A DNA stretch of 55,507 nt from Patescibacteria group bacterium (lineage in GTDB: Bacteria; Patescibacteriota; WWE3; 0-14-0-20-40-13), in the NCBI GenBank assembly GCA_018896215.1, contig JAHINB010000007.1:1-55507 (forward strand), written 5' to 3'. This document shows, one piece after another, positions 39,474 through 47,747 of the stretch. The notes beneath the pieces were generated by a model that was given only the letters and a program-made list of their open reading frames with translations, did no database searches and was not told the DNA's origin. How positions within the stretch are numbered: position 1 is the first letter of the stretch; each line of letters starts with the position of its first letter. Made by a program: the position numbers and the translations under genes.

Positions 39474-39502
39474 TTGACGACTGCCTTATAGTGGGGTAAA
39501 GT
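39474..39502 (+). promoter_or_regulatory. Probable sigma70-type promoter upstream of a leader ORF
   Basis: TTGACG (39474-39479), a 17-nt spacer, then TAAAGT (39497-39502). Transcription would start near 39508-39510, directly at the ATG of the leader ORF. It lies just downstream of brnA. Confidence 0.55.
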
Positions 39503-39510
39503 ACTAGAGT

Positions 39511-39597
39511 ATGGAAAACACAAACATTAACAAAACTTATTGGTTTACCCATTATACACCAGCTAACCGCGGGTTTGTTTTTGCGTTGCTTTCATAA
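39511..39597 (+). CDS. Putative 28-aa leader peptide
   Basis: MENTNINKTYWFTHYTPANR followed by GFVFALLS. The first half is rich in aromatic and Thr codons (Y-W-F-T-H-Y-T). The ORF runs exactly through segment A of the alternative RNA hairpins below and stops before segment B, as leader ORFs of attenuators do. There is no Shine-Dalgarno; the promoter position would make it leaderless. Chance is possible, but the combination of promoter, ORF and mutually exclusive hairpins is suggestive. Confidence 0.45.
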   Translation: MENTNINKTYWFTHYTPANRGFVFALLS

Positions 39598-39634
39598 ATA
39601 TTAAGAAACGATAAGTAAAAACACAAAACCCGCG
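39568..39634 (+). promoter_or_regulatory. Candidate antiterminator hairpin (segments A and B)
   Basis: A (39568-39582) CGCGGGTTTGTTTTT pairs with B (39617-39634) AAAAACACAAAACCCGCG: nine contiguous pairs (CGCGGGTTT with AAACCCGCG), then a bulge and more A-T pairs. B is also the left arm of the terminator that follows, so the two structures exclude one another. A lies inside the leader ORF. Confidence 0.5.
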
Positions 39635-39648
39635 AAAGCGGGTTTTTT
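39625..39648 (+). terminator. Intrinsic terminator
   Basis: AAAACCCGC-GAAA-GCGGGTTTT, a 9-bp stem with a GAAA tetraloop, ending in a run of six T. It is the clearest rho-independent terminator in the window. It ends 33 nt before the downstream metallopeptidase-like gene, so it can attenuate that gene or simply end the brnTA/leader transcript. Confidence 0.85.
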
Positions 39649-39681
39649 CTTTTTGGGTCAATATTATTAAGCTCTAGTTTA

Positions 39682-40629
39682 ATGTACAAAAAATATATGA
39701 AAAACGAAAAACCAAAAGTTAGGGTAGCAAAAATAAATCTTGGAACAATAGAATTAAATGTTCCAATTATAGAAATAGGAAGCGGGTCAAAAACCGTTGG
39801 CGTTGTTATTGGTATACACGGGGTAGAAACTGGGGGGCTACTTGTCCTCAAGAGAATTTTAGAATCGCAAAACGCACTTAAAAACAAGCTAAAGATTGTG
39901 GCTTTGGCAAATCCATCTGGAAGCCTTCTTGGCAGTCGTTTTAATAGTCTTGATTTGCCGGTTGATATTAAAGACCCCAACAGGAGTTTTCCAGGAAACG
40001 CTAATGGTACGATTCAGGAGAGATTGAACAATCTATTATTAGAGGAGCTTAAAACCTGCAGTCTTGTTTTAGATATACACAATTTCTCAAATACTGGAAA
40101 ACCGTACCCACTACTTATCGAACGAGAGATAAAAAGCGAAGTGGACAGGGTGTCAGAAAAATTTGTGGTCAACATGGGATTTACAACTACATATATCGTT
40201 GACTCAAAAGAATCGATTAAAAGAGGTTTTCTGGGAACCATAGGGCAGGTTCTTCTTGGAAAAAACATCGCCTATGCGTGTATCGAAATGCCTTTTCCCG
40301 ACATAATAAAGGAATCGGACATAGATTCTCTTTCGAAGGGGGTTATAAATGCAACAAATTATTTAGACCTAAGTAAAGATCGGAGGAAAGTGGGACTCAA
40401 AAAGATAAAGACTAATCTTGTTCGAAGCGATATCTGCGGAATTTTTACACCTACCAAAACTCCGCAAGAAAAAATCGCAAAAGGAGAAAAGGTTGGAGAG
40501 ATTTTTGACCCCTACACACTTAAAACAATAGATGTAAAAAGTGAATTTAAAGGAAAACTTTGGGTTGTAAAGCGACAGGGTTTTGTAAGGGTTGGAGAGT
40601 TCCTGTACGAAGTGGCGTACAAAATTTAG
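39682..40629 (+). CDS. Succinylglutamate desuccinylase/aspartoacylase-like protein (M14 fold)
   Basis: 315 aa. GIHGVETGGLLVLKRIL has the zinc-binding H-x-x-E, SLDLPVDIKDPNRSFPGNAN the substrate-binding D-x-N-R, and LVLDIHNFSNTG the third zinc His. These match the AstE/AspA branch of the carboxypeptidase A fold. The C-terminal 90 residues (GIFTPTKTPQEKIAKGEKVG, then LYEVAYKI) form a lipoyl-like beta barrel often present in the group. The acyl amino acid or peptide substrate is unknown. Start at 39682; an ATG five codons later is possible. A candidate attenuator precedes it. Confidence 0.85.
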   Translation: MYKKYMKNEKPKVRVAKINLGTIELNVPIIEIGSGSKTVGVVIGIHGVETGGLLVLKRILESQNALKNKLKIVALANPSGSLLGSRFNSLDLPVDIKDPNRSFPGNANGTIQERLNNLLLEELKTCSLVLDIHNFSNTGKPYPLLIEREIKSEVDRVSEKFVVNMGFTTTYIVDSKESIKRGFLGTIGQVLLGKNIAYACIEMPFPDIIKESDIDSLSKGVINATNYLDLSKDRRKVGLKKIKTNLVRSDICGIFTPTKTPQEKIAKGEKVGEIFDPYTLKTIDVKSEFKGKLWVVKRQGFVRVGEFLYEVAYKI

Positions 40630-40646
40630 CTTGCAACACCGATTTC

Positions 40647-40677
40647 AAGAGTCGAGTCCAAATCTATATCGACTCTT
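40647..40677. repeat. Hairpin upstream of the glycosyltransferase island
   Basis: AAGAGTCGA/TCGACTCTT, a 9-bp stem with a 13-nt loop, between the AstE-like gene and the GC-rich island. It may end the AstE-like transcript or belong to the leader of the next gene. Confidence 0.5.
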
Positions 40678-40722
40678 AATATGGGTCTTGCTAAGACTCA
40701 AATCTAGCCAAGGAGAGATACC

Positions 40723-41892
40723 ATGAGAACCTTAAAAATTGTTGTTGTTTCGAAGTGCCTACCGTATCTTGCAGGACCCGCTGTTTTTGCCTTCGAAGAA
40801 GCAAAAGCTTTGGCTCAAATGGGACACGATGTACATTTCGTCACCTATAAGAGCTACCCACATGGAACCACGATCCCAGACCTCGATCCAGCTGTTTTGA
40901 GGAATTCCGGAATCATGTTCCATTTGGTACAAGAACCGATATCGAACAAGGTGATTGGCTCGCAAATCGCAATCGCCATGCTCTCCGAAGTTCTGAACAT
41001 TGCATGGTCCTCATCTCAAAAACCCGATTTTCTGCGGGCGCACTATGCCATGCCACACGGCTTGATCGCGGTAACAGCAGGAAAACTCCTAGGGATTCCC
41101 TCTGTTGTATCGCTTCAAGGAAGCGATGTTGCAACTCTGGCCAAGATGGATGGGTTCCGAGAAGCAAGTATCGCGGTTTTCCAGCACGCCGATCTTCTTA
41201 CCCCTGTTGCGCAAGTTCTATACGAGCAAGTTGACGAACTTACGCAAGGAAGACACTCCAACATGTTGGTGATGCCCTCTCCGGTTGACACGGAAAGATT
41301 TCACCCAGAAGCGAGTCTATCAATCCCCAATGGCGTGAGAATCATCTATACTGGTCGTTTGCATGACATTAAGGCTATAGATGTGCTGATCTGTGGATTC
41401 GGAATTGCTCAAAGGCGGGTGAATAATCTTCCAATGAGTCTGACAGTCGCTGGTGTTGGTCCGGAACTCCCAAACCTAAAGCAACTTGCTAAAAAGCTTG
41501 GGTTGGAGGGAAGTATCATGTTTGTCGAAGGAATTTACGCAGGTTTGCCAGAACTATACAGAAATCACAATGTCTTTGCCACAGCATCCCAATCAACAGA
41601 AGAAGGAATGCCCTTCTCGGTTGTTGAAGCTCTGGCTTCGGGACTTGCGGTTGTTGCAACACCGGTCGGGGATATCCCCAAACACCTCAAACAGTGGGAG
41701 AATTGTCTCTATGCAAAGCTCAAGGACCCAGACTCGTTGGCAAAAGCCTTCGTAACTCTTGCCGAAAAGCCTGATCTGATGGCTAAAATAGGGACGAGAA
41801 ACCGGACGCTTGCGGAACAAAAGTTCTCCATGAAAGAACATTGCGAAAGACTCATCCGTTTGATCATCGCACCATATGTATCTTCATACTAG
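40723..41892 (+). CDS. Glycosyltransferase family 4 (GT-B)
   Basis: 389 aa. N-half: IVVVSKCLPYLAGPAVFAFE, LRAHYAMPHGLIAVTAGKLL, VVSLQGSDVATLA. C-half: IIYTGRLHDIKAIDVLICGF, VAGVGPELPNLKQL and the donor-site E-x7-E in STEEGMPFSVVEALASGLAV. A retaining transferase acting on the cytoplasmic face of the membrane in glycan or glycolipid assembly. A good ribosome site (AAGGAGAG) precedes the ATG. The DNA is GC-richer than the surroundings (55% in 41041-41100 against 38% in 43441-43500) and codon choice differs, indicating recent acquisition. Confidence 0.92.
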   Translation: MRTLKIVVVSKCLPYLAGPAVFAFEEAKALAQMGHDVHFVTYKSYPHGTTIPDLDPAVLRNSGIMFHLVQEPISNKVIGSQIAIAMLSEVLNIAWSSSQKPDFLRAHYAMPHGLIAVTAGKLLGIPSVVSLQGSDVATLAKMDGFREASIAVFQHADLLTPVAQVLYEQVDELTQGRHSNMLVMPSPVDTERFHPEASLSIPNGVRIIYTGRLHDIKAIDVLICGFGIAQRRVNNLPMSLTVAGVGPELPNLKQLAKKLGLEGSIMFVEGIYAGLPELYRNHNVFATASQSTEEGMPFSVVEALASGLAVVATPVGDIPKHLKQWENCLYAKLKDPDSLAKAFVTLAEKPDLMAKIGTRNRTLAEQKFSMKEHCERLIRLIIAPYVSSY

Positions 41893-41911
41893 ATAACAAA
41901 GGAGGATCGCT

Positions 41912-43285
41912 ATGAAAGCACAAAGACGGCAACTTCTGGAATCCGTGACCATAGGGGATGCTGAATACCCTCTCAACTACGGATCAAACGCTGAGGATAA
42001 GCAGGTGATGCCTTGCCTTACCCTCCAGGAGGAAGTGTACAGGAGGCTTTGCGGGGAACTGGAACCTGGGTTTCTTGTAAGCCCACGAGTTCCGTTCCTT
42101 CCTCACACAGGATTTTCTAGCCTTGCGAATCGTGCCGTGGCACTATCGCAAATCTATCAGATCCTCTTCCAAGACCAAGAGTTGCGACACAGGGCACTCC
42201 CCCCATGGCTTCACAAAGTGCCATCCGCTAATGAATTCGCGCTCGCGGGTCTAGCGTTTGACTTCTTCGTCGGTCGCAATTTGGAGAGCCCCAAGCTCTT
42301 GGAATGTGCAGCTTACGGTCCCGATATGGTTATGTCCGCAGTAATGCTGGACACAATCCTCGGCACCAGATCATACACGACAACCCTCATGGCTTGGTGG
42401 AAACATCTTGTGGAGGGCAGGCTTGCGAGCAAAATTGTTTTCCCTCCAGCGATGCTGTTCGAAGGAACCAATATACTCGCGTGGTGGCAGTCGCTAGTAA
42501 AACCCTTGATGGTTGGGAAGCGGTTGCACTTTGTTACCTCGATTGGTGAACTAAACCACACTCGAGACGGGGAGCATCTGTTCCAGATGAATTTCCTTCG
42601 GGAAGTTGGGGTAGAAGCAACATCTGGTTCTGCTGAGGAAGTCCCCAACTCGGCAGAAACTGTGTATCTTCGGTTTTCCTTGATGTACCCACAAGGCTGG
42701 AACACAATCAAGGGAACGCACCTTTGGAAGAGAGTTCTTGCTGGGGATGTAAGACTAATCCCACCAATAGGAAACTCCTTCGTAAGCTCGAAGGTAGTTC
42801 TCCCAGTTTTGGCGGATGCCAGCGAACTTCGTCAACGCGGTGTTCCAGAGAATCTCATCAAGGTGGCAGGGGAGGTGATGCCAGCGACATTCCTGTATCA
42901 ACGAGGGATGTATGGCTGGATAGCTCGTTCTGTAGCTCCAACAAGACCGCTCTGGCTAAAATCCGCTTGGAACTATGGCGGATTTGGAACGCGTCGTGTC
43001 TCATCGGCAGATGGACTAGCCAAAGCGCTCTATGAGATCGAAACTTACGGAGAAGGTCCGATAATCGCCCAAGAAGAAATCCCGCCTAGCTACTTGCCAG
43101 CAGATTCCGAAAGGGAAATTCCAGAGCAACGGGTGGAGGTGCGGGTGCGGGTCTTCGATCACGGAAGCGCGATAAAGGCGGTGCCACCAATACCATCAGT
43201 ACGGCTGTACGGTCCAGACGGTGGCAGGCCGCAAGTGTCAATCCTTTTGAGCAGAGATGTTCTGCCTCAACAGGAAAAGGAGTAG
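41912..43285 (+). CDS. Unrecognised protein, possible ATP-grasp-like C-terminus
   Basis: 457 aa, no family recognised for the first 330 residues (helix-rich, several Trp: MAWWKHLVEGRLASKIVFPP, ILAWWQSLVKP). Residues 340-440 carry RPLWLKSAWNYGGFGTRRVS, GPIIAQEEIPPSY and QRVEVRVRVFDHGSA, an order (Lys strand, Gly-rich loop, Q-E-x-I-P, R-V-x-V) reminiscent of ATP-grasp ligases; this is weak by-eye similarity. An AAAGGAGGAT ribosome site precedes the ATG. It follows the GT4 gene by 19 nt, shares its GC-rich composition, and ends before a strong hairpin, so the pair is one unit. Confidence 0.75.
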   Translation: MKAQRRQLLESVTIGDAEYPLNYGSNAEDKQVMPCLTLQEEVYRRLCGELEPGFLVSPRVPFLPHTGFSSLANRAVALSQIYQILFQDQELRHRALPPWLHKVPSANEFALAGLAFDFFVGRNLESPKLLECAAYGPDMVMSAVMLDTILGTRSYTTTLMAWWKHLVEGRLASKIVFPPAMLFEGTNILAWWQSLVKPLMVGKRLHFVTSIGELNHTRDGEHLFQMNFLREVGVEATSGSAEEVPNSAETVYLRFSLMYPQGWNTIKGTHLWKRVLAGDVRLIPPIGNSFVSSKVVLPVLADASELRQRGVPENLIKVAGEVMPATFLYQRGMYGWIARSVAPTRPLWLKSAWNYGGFGTRRVSSADGLAKALYEIETYGEGPIIAQEEIPPSYLPADSEREIPEQRVEVRVRVFDHGSAIKAVPPIPSVRLYGPDGGRPQVSILLSRDVLPQQEKE

Positions 43286-43294
43286 GAAGTGACA

Positions 43295-43344
43295 TTGGGG
43301 AACGAGAGAAGGTCGTGACAGACTTGCAACCTCTCGTTCCCCAA
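43295..43344 (+). terminator. Strong hairpin ending the two-gene island
   Basis: TTGGGGAACGAGAG and CTCTCGTTCCCCAA form a perfect 14-bp stem around a 22-nt loop, 9 nt after the stop codon, followed by an AT-rich stretch (GCATTTTAAC). It marks the right border of the GC-rich segment. Confidence 0.7.
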
Positions 43345-43382
43345 GCATTTTAACATTTTCTTTAAGGTGATATTATTATTTT

Positions 43383-43877
43383 GTGAGAAACAAAAATATC
43401 GTAAATTATGCCTTTATAGATAGTCAAAATTTAAATCTTGGAATAAGAAGTCAAGGCTGGAAATTGGATTTCGCAAAGTTTCGCGTTCTTTTAGAGGAAA
43501 AGTATAGTGTTAAAAAAGCGTTCTTGTTTATTGGGTTTATAAAAGAAAACCAAGACCTTTATAATCTATTAACCAAATCAGGTTATAAATTAATATTTAA
43601 ACCTACTGTAGAATATAAAGAAAGTGGCTATAAGCAAACTAAAGGAAATGTAGACACAGAATTAGTCTTACAAACAATGATAGAGCTCTCGAGTTTTAAC
43701 AAGGCTATTATAGTATCTGGAGATGGGGATTTCTATTGCCTTATTAAATATCTTCTTAAGAAGCGTAAACTCAGGGTAGTTTTAGTCCCTAATAAAAAAT
43801 ATTCCTCACTTTTGCGAGAATTTGGTAGTTTTATAGTTAATATCGGATTATTTAAGAATAAATTAAAAAGAAGATGA
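43383..43877 (+). CDS. NYN domain protein (LabA/DUF88-like, PIN-fold nuclease)
   Basis: 164 aa with a GTG start. The four acidic positions of NYN/PIN nucleases are visible: FIDSQNLNLGIR, KGNVDTELVLQTMI and IIVSGDGDFYCLIKYL, with KRKLRVVLVPNKKYSSLLRE after. Related proteins cleave or process RNA; the target is unknown. Codon use is AT-rich again, unlike the island just upstream. An imperfect stem (ATGAGAGG/CCTCTCAT) encloses the end of the gene. Confidence 0.88.
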   Translation: MRNKNIVNYAFIDSQNLNLGIRSQGWKLDFAKFRVLLEEKYSVKKAFLFIGFIKENQDLYNLLTKSGYKLIFKPTVEYKESGYKQTKGNVDTELVLQTMIELSSFNKAIIVSGDGDFYCLIKYLLKKRKLRVVLVPNKKYSSLLREFGSFIVNIGLFKNKLKRR

Positions 43878-43954
43878 GAGGCATTTACGCGGGACAAAAC
43901 CCTTTGCTAGTCCTCTCATGGTGATTGAGCGTAGTTTAGTTTATCTATGATAAA

Positions 43955-45037
43955 ATGTCAAGCATGACTCCACAAGAAAAAGTAGAGATTATCAAAAGCT
44001 TTGCGCAAGAGATTGTTTCGGAGGATGAATTGCTCAAGCTATTTGAGGAAAAAGAACATCCCGTAGCTTACGATGGCTTTGAACCCTCGGGCATTGCCCC
44101 AATTCACTTCGGCCTATTGCGAGCCATTAATGTTAAAAGACTCCTATCCTGCGACATCCACTTAAAGTTATATCTTGCCGATTACTTTGCTTACATCAAT
44201 AACAAAATTGGCGGGGATCTAGAAAAGATCAAAAGAGTGGGGGAGTACTTTGTAGAAATTTGGAAAGCGTCTGGTGTAGACACCACTAAAATTGAGATTG
44301 TCTGGGCAAGCGAGCTTATGGACTCAATTGACTACTGGGACAGGGTACTAACCGTTGCCAAATCATTAACTTTACAGCGAACCCTAAAGTCACTAACGAT
44401 TGCAGGCAGAAGTGAAAAGGACACACTTTCTACTGCCCAGCTTTTTTACCCCTCCATGCAAGTTGCTGATATTTTTGAGATGGAAATAGACATTTGCCAG
44501 CTTGGTATGGATCAACGCCGCGCTAACATGATTGCTCGAGAAGTTGCCGAAAAGCAAAATTGGAAAAAACCCATTGCCGTTCATCACCCCATGTTATTGG
44601 GACTAAAAGGGGTAAAAGAATTAGACAACCCAGAAGCAACAATGATTGCCAGCAAAATGTCTAAAAGTGATCCCACAAGTGCAATTTATATGCACGATGC
44701 AAAAGAGAAAATAGAAGCCAAAATCAGAACCGCTTTTTGTCCACCCAATCAAACTCTAGGAAATCCAATCTTTGAATACGCCAAATTGATAGTAATTCCC
44801 GTCATGGGAAATTTAAAAGTTTATCGAGAACCCAAACACGGAGGATATGTTGAGTATTTCTCGTCGCGGGAATTACAAATTGATTACGAGAATGGCAACC
44901 TGCATCCTAATGATCTAAAGTCTGCAGTCGCCTCATCGTTGGATTTTCTTATTAAACCCGTAAGAAGTCATTTTGAAAAGGATAGAAAAGCAAAAAAGCT
45001 GTATAATGAGGTAAGATCTTATCAAATTACAAGATAA
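43955..45037 (+). CDS. tyrS: Tyrosyl-tRNA synthetase, archaeal/eukaryotic-like
   Basis: 360 aa, class I core. AYDGFEPSGIAPIHFGLLRA gives the Y-x-G-F-x-P-S-G entry and the HIGH-equivalent; YPSMQVADIFEMEIDICQLG and MDQRRANMIAREVAEK are the tyrosine site of the archaeal/eukaryotic group; KMSKS is in MIASKMSKSDPTSAIYMHDA. The bacterial C-terminal S4 domain is absent. Archaeal-like TyrRS is known in scattered bacterial lineages including some CPR. A TATGAT-like box lies just upstream. Confidence 0.93.
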   Translation: MSSMTPQEKVEIIKSFAQEIVSEDELLKLFEEKEHPVAYDGFEPSGIAPIHFGLLRAINVKRLLSCDIHLKLYLADYFAYINNKIGGDLEKIKRVGEYFVEIWKASGVDTTKIEIVWASELMDSIDYWDRVLTVAKSLTLQRTLKSLTIAGRSEKDTLSTAQLFYPSMQVADIFEMEIDICQLGMDQRRANMIAREVAEKQNWKKPIAVHHPMLLGLKGVKELDNPEATMIASKMSKSDPTSAIYMHDAKEKIEAKIRTAFCPPNQTLGNPIFEYAKLIVIPVMGNLKVYREPKHGGYVEYFSSRELQIDYENGNLHPNDLKSAVASSLDFLIKPVRSHFEKDRKAKKLYNEVRSYQITR

Positions 45038-45040
45038 ATT

Positions 45041-45139
45041 ATGAAATTTTTTAGAAAACACAAAAAAGTTTGGGAGGTAATAACAGTACTTGCAACACTG
45101 GCAATTATTGGGGCTTCCATTCTCCCATACATTTTCTAA
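45041..45139 (+). CDS. Small single-span membrane protein (32 aa)
   Basis: MKFFRKHKKVWEVITVLATL then AIIGASILPYIF: a basic start and one hydrophobic span with the inside-positive layout. It fits tightly between tyrS (3 nt) and recG (2 nt) in the same direction, leaving little room for it to be accidental. Function unknown. Confidence 0.6.
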   Translation: MKFFRKHKKVWEVITVLATLAIIGASILPYIF

Positions 45140-45141
45140 TA

Positions 45142-47184
45142 ATGGATTTTTTTTCCTCTATAACCACGCTCCCTCTTGTTGGCCCACATTACAAAAATCT
45201 CTTAGAACTACTAGAGATTTATGCAATCCGTGACCTCTTATACCATTTTCCAAGTCGCTACGAGGATTATTCAACTATCAAAACCATCTCCAATCTAATT
45301 GTAAACGATAAAGTAACCGTAAAAGGGGAAGTAGCAGAGATAAAAAACATTTACACTGGAGGATATTCCAAACTTACAACATTAAAACTAATTGATTCAA
45401 CTGGCAGTGTTGCTTGTATTTTTTTTAACCAACAATTCTTAACTCGTACCATAAAAAAAGGAATGACTATCCAGATCGCAGGGGATGTAACAGCCTATAA
45501 AGGTAAACCTTCTTTTGTAAGTCCTGACTACGAGATGATAGAAAGTGAAAGTTATATTCCAATTCACACGGGACGACTGGTTCCCATATATCCCGAAACT
45601 GCCAGAGTAAGCTCTAAATGGTTGCGTAAAAAAATTAGCTTAGTACTAAACACCCAACAGTTTAACGACCTCGATCTTCTCCCTCTTAACCTAAGCGACT
45701 TAAAAGACTTAAATGACCTAAGCCACGCTCTGCGACAAATACACTTCCCAAAGGATCTCCACGAGGTCGCTTTGGCAACCAACCGTTTTGCCTTTGAAGA
45801 ACTTTTTACTACCCAACTTCTAGGATTAGTCAAGAAACAACAATGGCAGAGTAGGGGACTAGCCAAAAAAATGAGGGTTGCAGGAAATGATCTTTTAAAT
45901 TTTATAACATCTCTTCCTTTTGAACTTACAAAAGCCCAATTAAGGGTATGTGGTGAAGTCCTAGAGGACTTAACAAAAGACTTACCTGCCAATAGACTTA
46001 TTCAAGGAGATGTTGGTAGTGGCAAAACTGTAGTTGCCACCCTTGCCATGTACATTGCCTATAAATCCGGTGTTGGAAGCGTATTTATGGCACCAACTGA
46101 AATTCTAGCCCAACAACACTACAACACAATTAAGGTTATTTTCGAAAAATTGTTCTCTATCGCCCCCATCTCTCTTATTACCCATCACTTTAAAAGCAAA
46201 AACACACCCAATACCCCAAGCATCTTAATAGGAACCCACGCCCTATTATATAACCCAAGCCTTTACAAAAACATCGGCTTAGTGGTAATTGACGAACAGC
46301 ATAAATTTGGAGTAACACAAAGAAACAAAATTTTGTCATTTGTTACAGCTAAACACACCCCGCACATTCTGACCATGACGGCTACACCAATACCAAGAAG
46401 TTTGTGCTTAACGCTATTTGGCGATTTAGAAATTTCCACGATTGATGAAATGCCCAAAGGTCGCCTACCTGTAAAAACCTTCGTCGTCCCCGAAAGTAAG
46501 CGGGGTAGGGGATACCAATGGATAAAAGAGAAAATTGTAAAAGAAAACGAACAAGTGTATGTGGTTTGTCCCTTTGTTGAGGAATCGCAGGTAGAAACAT
46601 TAAAAAGTGTCAGATCAGCAACTGCTCATTTTGAAGAATTAAAATCTCAATGGTTTAACAACATACCAATGGGATTAATTCATGGAAGATTAAAATCTAA
46701 AGAAAAGGAAGAAATTATTACCGAATTTAGAGATGGGACAATAAAAATCTTAGTGGCAACAAGTGTCGTAGAAGTTGGAATGGACATTCCAAACGCCAAC
46801 ATTATGGTTATCGAAGGAGCCGAACGCTTTGGTCTTGCAAGCTTGCACCAGTTAAGGGGTCGGGTTGGGAGAAGCTCCCGCCAAGCCTATTGCTTTTTGT
46901 TTACTACAGAAGGAAAAAGTAAAAACTCGCGCCTTTCGATTATGGAAAAATCGCAAAGCGGTCTTGTTTTGGCGCAAAAAGACATGGAAACCCGAGGTCC
47001 CGGAGAGCTTTATGGAATAAAGCAAAGCGGGAAGAGCAAATTTAGATTCGCAAACTTTTCTGACGAAAAATTGTTAGAGCAAACTTACAAGACTGCGGTA
47101 TTTGTTTCACAAAATCTAGACAAGTACCCGCAAACCGTGACATTGCTTAAAAAACTTTCATCAGATACAATCGGGGTAAATTAA
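45142..47184 (+). CDS. recG: ATP-dependent DNA helicase RecG
   Basis: 680 aa. An N-terminal wedge/OB domain (LPLVGPHYKNLLELLEIYAI, DKVTVKGEVAEIKNIYTGGY), then helicase motifs: Walker A RLIQGDVGSGKTVVATLAMY, Walker B VVIDEQHKFG, motif III LTMTATPIPRSL, VATSVVEVGMDIPNANIMVI, the LHQLRGRVGRSS motif VI and the TRG region DMETRGPGELYGIKQSG. It reverses stalled forks and processes junctions. The ATG at 45142 is chosen; the frame is open further upstream but overlaps the small membrane protein ORF. Confidence 0.96.
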   Translation: MDFFSSITTLPLVGPHYKNLLELLEIYAIRDLLYHFPSRYEDYSTIKTISNLIVNDKVTVKGEVAEIKNIYTGGYSKLTTLKLIDSTGSVACIFFNQQFLTRTIKKGMTIQIAGDVTAYKGKPSFVSPDYEMIESESYIPIHTGRLVPIYPETARVSSKWLRKKISLVLNTQQFNDLDLLPLNLSDLKDLNDLSHALRQIHFPKDLHEVALATNRFAFEELFTTQLLGLVKKQQWQSRGLAKKMRVAGNDLLNFITSLPFELTKAQLRVCGEVLEDLTKDLPANRLIQGDVGSGKTVVATLAMYIAYKSGVGSVFMAPTEILAQQHYNTIKVIFEKLFSIAPISLITHHFKSKNTPNTPSILIGTHALLYNPSLYKNIGLVVIDEQHKFGVTQRNKILSFVTAKHTPHILTMTATPIPRSLCLTLFGDLEISTIDEMPKGRLPVKTFVVPESKRGRGYQWIKEKIVKENEQVYVVCPFVEESQVETLKSVRSATAHFEELKSQWFNNIPMGLIHGRLKSKEKEEIITEFRDGTIKILVATSVVEVGMDIPNANIMVIEGAERFGLASLHQLRGRVGRSSRQAYCFLFTTEGKSKNSRLSIMEKSQSGLVLAQKDMETRGPGELYGIKQSGKSKFRFANFSDEKLLEQTYKTAVFVSQNLDKYPQTVTLLKKLSSDTIGVN

Positions 47185-47188
47185 CTTT

Positions 47189-47722
47189 ATGCACATCACA
47201 TCGGGTATCGCAAAAAATCGACTAATATCAGTCCCCGAGTCTGCAAAACCAATAAAAGGTATTGTCCTAAACTCTATCTTCTCAACAATTGGGGACGAGA
47301 TAAAAAACAAAAGGTGCCTTGATTTATTTGCTGGAAGCGGAGCCTTGGGTCTTGAAGCGCTAAGTCGCGGTGCAAAGTTCTGCAAATTTTCCGACTCCGA
47401 TTATAATGCTATTTCTTGCATAAAAACCAATGTGGCAAACGCTAATTTCTCTAATTTAGCCAATGTGGAAAAAATAGATGCCGTAAAATACATTGGAAAT
47501 ACCACTGACAAATTTGACATTATCTTTTTAGATCCTCCTTACAATTCCCCAATTACCCATATCCTTAAAAACATCTTCGGCGTTGCCAGTGGGAATTGTG
47601 TTCTCGTTTATCTTTGTGACAGTAAAACTAAAAACGAACAAACAGAAGCTGTTAATTTTAACCTAACAAAATTGCGAAAATTCGGCAAGACAACAATCCA
47701 ATATTTTGTGCTTGACAAGTAG
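47189..47722 (+). CDS. rsmD: 16S rRNA (guanine966-N2)-methyltransferase
   Basis: 177 aa. HITSGIAKNRLISVPESAKP with the substrate-loop start, CLDLFAGSGALGLEALSRGA (SAM motif I), the acidic motif SDSDYNAI and the catalytic FLDPPYNSP. It methylates G966 in helix 31 of 16S rRNA. Four bases after recG, the common recG-rsmD order. Normal length. Confidence 0.93.
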   Translation: MHITSGIAKNRLISVPESAKPIKGIVLNSIFSTIGDEIKNKRCLDLFAGSGALGLEALSRGAKFCKFSDSDYNAISCIKTNVANANFSNLANVEKIDAVKYIGNTTDKFDIIFLDPPYNSPITHILKNIFGVASGNCVLVYLCDSKTKNEQTEAVNFNLTKLRKFGKTTIQYFVLDK

Positions 47723-47747
47723 CTCCAATTAACGCTAACTTACTCCC

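Noticed and set aside
42313-42711. 132-codon antisense ORF in the GC-rich island
   Set aside because: It lies wholly within the 457-aa gene; the higher GC content lowers stop frequency in all frames, and the plus-strand gene has the ribosome site.
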